Source: Streptomyces sp. TLI_146 (GTDB taxonomy: Bacteria; Actinomycetota; Actinomycetes; Streptomycetales; Streptomycetaceae). From it: 64,000 bases of DNA. Under the pieces are notes generated by a model. That model saw nothing but the letters and a program-made list of their open reading frames with translations, made no database searches and was not told the origin of the DNA. The stretch lies in contig NZ_PJMX01000001.1 in assembly GCF_002846415.1 (NCBI RefSeq), forward strand, positions 7,502,001 through 7,566,000, read 5' to 3'. Position 1 is the first letter of the stretch. The number at the start of each line of letters is the position of its first letter. Position numbers and translations under genes: made by a program. This document shows, piece after piece, positions 60,598 to 64,000 of this stretch.

Positions 60598-60954
60598 TCA
60601 CGGGCGGGCGAGTCGGCGCTCGCCCGCCGCGCCCGGCCGGTACTCCAGCTCGTAGTACTGGAAGATCGCCTCTTCCTGGTCGGCGGGCAACACGTCGTCC
60701 GTCCCGATGGACGGCGCCTGCCGGACCATCCCCCGGGGATACGGGACCTTGACGTAATACGGACCGAGGACCGCCTCGCCGAGCGGGACGAAGACCAGGC
60801 GGCGACGGGTCGGCAGACCCGTCAGGACGGTGGCCATCGCCGGTTCGTCGGTGCTCGTGTCCACGTACACCGCCTCCAGCACCCCGATCTTGTGCCCCTT
60901 CTCGTCGACCACGTCCTGGTTGCGCCACTCACGGACATCGGCTGAGGTGATCAC
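60598..60954 (-). CDS. PRC-barrel domain protein
   Basis: A 118-residue cytoplasmic protein with a PRC-barrel: VVDEKGHKIGVLEAVYVDTS and RRRLVFVPLGEAVLGPYYVK form the beta-rich core, and the tail DDVLPADQEEAIFQYYELEY is typical of the actinomycete subgroup. PRC-barrels bind RNA or proteins. GGAGG lies eight bases before the GTG at 60954, which decides the start. It is followed by the tiny membrane protein gene in the same direction. Confidence 0.85.
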   Translation of the reverse strand: MITSADVREWRNQDVVDEKGHKIGVLEAVYVDTSTDEPAMATVLTGLPTRRRLVFVPLGEAVLGPYYVKVPYPRGMVRQAPSIGTDDVLPADQEEAIFQYYELEYRPGAAGERRLARP

Positions 60955-61059
60955 GGTCGTTTCCTCCGGTAGGGACCCGGATCGGCGGGTCCTCGCCCTT
61001 CCAGCCTGCCCCCGATCGCGTACGACCGCCACGGTCGCCACGCCCACCGGCCCCCGAAG

Positions 61060-62745
61060 TCACCCGAGCCGCGTCACCTTCGCTCCGAACGACGGCTCGC
61101 GGAGATCCTTCTGGAGGGCCACCGGCACGGCCGGGGCGTCGGCACCGGAGCCGACCGTCAGGGTGCCCACCACCGCACCGGCCCCGGCCGCGTGCGGTAC
61201 CGGCTTGCCGGAATCCGTCAGCCGCAGGGGCAGCCGCTGGCCCGGTACGCCGATCGCCTTCAGGTCCCTGGTGGCGATCAGCGGCGTACGGCCGCCGAGC
61301 CCGTCGTCCACGTACCCGGCCACCTGGCCCTTCCGCACCACGACAGCGGAGGTCAGCGCGTCGCGCACTGCCGCGATGACCTTCTTGCTGTTCTCCTTCA
61401 CCAGCGTGAGGCTGTTGCCGCCGTTGGGGTCCGGGCCGTCGACGCGCTGGTCCAGCATCGTGCCGAGGATCAGCGGTGTCCGGTCGCCGACCGTCTTGTA
61501 CGCCGCCCACATCAGCGCGCCGCCCGCCGCCGTGTTGGATCCCGTCTTGATTCCCTTGATGCTCAGCCCGGCGAGCAGCAGGTTGTCATTGTTGTTGTTG
61601 ATCGGCTGGGGCAGACCCTTGATCGTCGCGTTCGGCAGCGCCACGATCGGCCGGAAGGCGTCGAACCTCATCACCGCCTCGGCGAGCTTGAGCTGGTCGA
61701 CGGCCGTGCTCACCGTCTTGGAGTCCAGACCGCTCGGATCGGTGTACGTGGTGTCGTTCATGCCGAGCGCCTTGGCGGCCTCGTTCATCTTCGCCACGAA
61801 CGCCGTCTCGTCGCCGCTGCCCGTGGACCAACGTGCCAGCAGCCGGGCGATGTTGTTGCCCGAGGGGATCATCAGCATCTTCAGCATGTCCTGCTGACTG
61901 AACTTCGCCCCGGCCGTCAGCCCCTCGATGCGCGACTCGTCCTTGGCCTCGCCTTCCCGTACGGCCTTCTCGTCGACCTCGATCGTCGGCCCCGCCTCGT
62001 CCTTCTTGAGCGGATGCTCCTTGAGGACCACGTACGCCGTCATCACCTTGGCGACACTCGCCGTCGGCACCGGCTTTTGCTCGCCGAACGTGCCGAGGCT
62101 CCCCGCCCCCTGGACCCGCACGGCGCCCTGACCCTTCGCGGGCCACGGGAGGCCGAAGCGCCCGTCGAAGCTGTACGACGAGGTGTCGGCGCCCAGCTTC
62201 AGGGACGGCGTGGGCAGGGGGCGGGCCGCCTGGACGACCACGAAGACCAGGGCCAGGAGGAGGACGATCGGCACCCAGATCTTGAAGCGGCGCGTGAGGG
62301 TACGGGCCGGGGTCTCCGGCGGTCTGGGCGTGTTGGTGAGCTCCGCGAGCAGGTCCAGGGGCGGGAGCGGGGCCGCTGCGGGTGCGGGCTCCTCGGTGTC
62401 GGGGGCGGGTGAGGTCGGTGCGGCCGCCTCGACCGCGGCCCGGGCGCCGGGTGCGGGACCGGCCGTCACCGGCCGCGGCGGCTTCAGGGCCGGTACGTCG
62501 ACCGGCTTCAGCGCCACGAACTCGCTGGTGCGCTCGGAGTCCGACTCGGAGTCCGGCTCGGAGTCTGATTCGGGGAGCGCGTCGGCGGCATCGGCGGTAT
62601 CGGGTGTGCCGGCGGGATCGGGTGTGCTGCCCGAACCGACCGGACCGACCGAACCGACCGAACCGACCGCCTTCTCCGTCTCCGCGCTCGTCGCCTCCGC
62701 GTCGGTCTTCTGCTTGCTGCCCTCGTCGGGGGACTGGTCCGCCAC
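61060..62745 (-). CDS. D-alanyl-D-alanine carboxypeptidase with long disordered N-terminus
   Basis: A 561-residue membrane-anchored serine peptidase that trims the pentapeptide stem in peptidoglycan. Motifs are SxxK at Ser230-Lys233 (TASVAKVM), SGN at 295-297 (PSGNNIARLL) and KTG at 400-402 (IKTGSNT). One membrane helix lies at about residues 155-172. The preceding 150 residues are acidic, Ser/Pro-rich and repetitive (SVGSVGPVGS; ESDSEPDSESDSE). The GTG at 62745 is preferred although its ribosome site is weak. It lies downstream of a class B penicillin-binding protein gene. Confidence 0.88.
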   Translation of the reverse strand: MADQSPDEGSKQKTDAEATSAETEKAVGSVGSVGPVGSGSTPDPAGTPDTADAADALPESDSEPDSESDSERTSEFVALKPVDVPALKPPRPVTAGPAPGARAAVEAAAPTSPAPDTEEPAPAAAPLPPLDLLAELTNTPRPPETPARTLTRRFKIWVPIVLLLALVFVVVQAARPLPTPSLKLGADTSSYSFDGRFGLPWPAKGQGAVRVQGAGSLGTFGEQKPVPTASVAKVMTAYVVLKEHPLKKDEAGPTIEVDEKAVREGEAKDESRIEGLTAGAKFSQQDMLKMLMIPSGNNIARLLARWSTGSGDETAFVAKMNEAAKALGMNDTTYTDPSGLDSKTVSTAVDQLKLAEAVMRFDAFRPIVALPNATIKGLPQPINNNNDNLLLAGLSIKGIKTGSNTAAGGALMWAAYKTVGDRTPLILGTMLDQRVDGPDPNGGNSLTLVKENSKKVIAAVRDALTSAVVVRKGQVAGYVDDGLGGRTPLIATRDLKAIGVPGQRLPLRLTDSGKPVPHAAGAGAVVGTLTVGSGADAPAVPVALQKDLREPSFGAKVTRLG

Positions 62746-62808
62746 TGCTCTCTTTCCCTGTTCGCTCTGAAACCGTCGTTGCCACACCGCCGCCGCCACC
62801 TGGCGGCG

Positions 62809-64000
62809 TTACTTCTTCAGCACCGCCCGCATGACCGCCTTCGCGATCGGCGCTCCCAGGCGCCCGCCCGCGATGGCGTCGCGCGAGATGTCCATGTCCT
62901 CGGGGTCGACGAGCACCGCCACCGCGACCGGCGAAGTGCCGTCGCTCTGCTTGGCGTACGCCACGAACCAGGCGTACGGGCGCTCGTCGCGCACATCGGC
63001 GCCGTGCTGCGCGGTGCCGGGCTTGCCGCCGACCGTCACACCCTCGATCTTCACCTTGCTGCCCGAGCCGTCGGTCACCGTGAACTCCATCATTTCCTGC
63101 ACCTTCTTCGCGGTGGCCTCGGAGACGGCCTGGTTCAGCACCTCCGGCCGGGTCTTCGCGAGCGGTGACAGATCGGGGCCGCGCAGCTCCTCGACCATGT
63201 ACGGCTTCATCACCTTGCCGTCGTTGGCGAGCCCGGCCGTGACCATGGCCATCTGCAACGGGGTGCTGGTCAGGCTGCCCTGGCCCATGCCGGTCAGCGC
63301 GGTCTGCGGCTTGTCCAGCTTGTCGGGGTAGCCGCTCGCCGCCGTGCGTACAGGAGTGAACTGCTCCTTGTTGAAGCCGAACTTCTCCGCCGTCTCGCGC
63401 ATCCTGTCCTTGCCGGTCTTCAGCGCGGCGTCGAGGAAGACGTTGTTGCAGGACCACTGGAGGCCGGTCTTCATCGAGACCTTGTCGCACTGGGAGTCGG
63501 GGACGACGTTGCCGATCTTCGTCGTGCTCTGCGGCAGCTGGTACGGGGCCGGGGCGCCGGACGGCGCGTTGATGTCGGTGACCGTGCCGTGCTCCAGGGC
63601 GGCCGCCGCCGTGAGGATCTTGAAGGTCGAGCCGGGCGGATAGATCTCCCGGATCGCCCGGTTGCTCAGCGGCTTGTCCTTGTCCTGGTCGAGCTTCTTG
63701 AACACCTCGCCCTCCTTGCGCGAGATGCCCGCGAAGACCGAGGGGTCGTACGAGGGCGTGCTCGCCATGGCGAGGATCCGGCCGGTACGCGGGTCGAGCG
63801 CGACCACCGCGCCCTTCGCCTTCAGGTCGGTGAGCCCCTTGTACGCGGCCTTCTGCGCCTTGGGGTCGATGGTGGTGATGACGTCGCCGCCGCGCGGCTT
63901 GACCCCGGTCAGCGTGTCGAGCGGCCCGGCGAGCAGTCTGCTGTCCTTGCCGCTGAGCACGTCACTGTGGACGCCTTCGAGGAAGGTGGCACCCTGGGCC
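62809..64000 (-). CDS. Class B penicillin-binding protein (transpeptidase), 5' end outside window
   Basis: Only the C-terminal 396 residues are visible; the frame is open through base 64000. The transpeptidase motifs are SxxK in PPGSTFKIL, SCN in WSCNNVF and KPGT in GGKPGTAQHG, the class B (PbpA/FtsI-like) pattern. It crosslinks peptidoglycan. The C-terminal AIAGGRLGAPIAKAVMRAVL is typical of the actinomycete PbpA group found near FtsW/RodA-type genes. The stop is 63 bases before the carboxypeptidase start. Confidence 0.9.
   Translation of the reverse strand, partial: AQGATFLEGVHSDVLSGKDSRLLAGPLDTLTGVKPRGGDVITTIDPKAQKAAYKGLTDLKAKGAVVALDPRTGRILAMASTPSYDPSVFAGISRKEGEVFKKLDQDKDKPLSNRAIREIYPPGSTFKILTAAAALEHGTVTDINAPSGAPAPYQLPQSTTKIGNVVPDSQCDKVSMKTGLQWSCNNVFLDAALKTGKDRMRETAEKFGFNKEQFTPVRTAASGYPDKLDKPQTALTGMGQGSLTSTPLQMAMVTAGLANDGKVMKPYMVEELRGPDLSPLAKTRPEVLNQAVSEATAKKVQEMMEFTVTDGSGSKVKIEGVTVGGKPGTAQHGADVRDERPYAWFVAYAKQSDGTSPVAVAVLVDPEDMDISRDAIAGGRLGAPIAKAVMRAVLKK

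Noticed and set aside
62631..62672. Repetitive CCGACCGAA units inside the carboxypeptidase gene considered as a separate repeat element
   Set aside because: They simply encode the low-complexity disordered linker in frame.

Overview
The window is high-GC actinomycete chromosome, almost certainly Streptomyces. It shows strong third-position GC bias, frequent GTG and some TTG starts behind GGAGG-type ribosome sites, many TetR, LacI, IclR, XRE, PucR, HxlR and CGNR regulators, rare TTA codons, and typical Streptomyces families (DUF6458, DUF6243, DUF5959, an XRE gene followed by small overlapping ORFs). No rRNA or tRNA gene was seen.

Layout. 1-11.6 kb: the end of an APC permease, a HAD hydrolase, an XRE regulator with three small ORFs, a LacI regulator, a tandem-IclR regulator divergent from a thiolase (probably beta-ketoadipate or aromatic catabolism), a vanillin-dehydrogenase-like aldehyde dehydrogenase broken by two one-base frameshifts, and an AEC carrier. 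11.6-19.4 kb: thioredoxin, a flavin disulfide reductase, a nuclease-like protein, GNAT, an intracellular-type M4 protease, CorA, a TPR protein, pirin and a thioesterase. 19.4-23.9 kb: a glyoxylate/acetyl-CoA locus with isocitrate lyase, 3-hydroxybutyryl-CoA dehydrogenase and a divergent RamB/ScfR-type regulator. Beside it is a cobalamin riboswitch whose expected target (metE) is absent, so it now points at the thioesterase. 23.9-39.4 kb: signalling, redox and surface genes, including TetR/WrbA with three operator-like palindromes, an esterase lacking its usual acidic residue, a secreted PGRS-like glycine-rich protein, DUF1003, a TetR/CocE pair, a secreted ricin-lectin/CAP protein and two membrane proteins.

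39.4-48 kb is an accessory, decaying region. It holds type I-E-like CRISPR remnants at three places (the best is a four-repeat array at 47340-47550) without cas genes, an IS5-family element whose outer repeats also enclose a frameshifted DUF5959 gene, a histidine-kinase remnant, an HxlR/VOC pair and a CGNR/MFS pair with nested inverted repeats.

48-64 kb: a lipoprotein, a RibD-like reductase, a short leader ORF before DUF6243, and an OpuC/OpuB-type osmolyte ABC operon in which the ATPase has shrunk to a 42-codon ORF between the two permeases. Then come GNAT, RraA, ankyrin, DinB and a zinc peptidase, followed by a predicted conflict system (a small EACC1-like partner plus a caspase fused to a PQQ-type propeller). 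The window ends in cell-wall genes: small membrane proteins, a PRC-barrel protein, a D-Ala-D-Ala carboxypeptidase and a class B penicillin-binding protein cut by the window edge.
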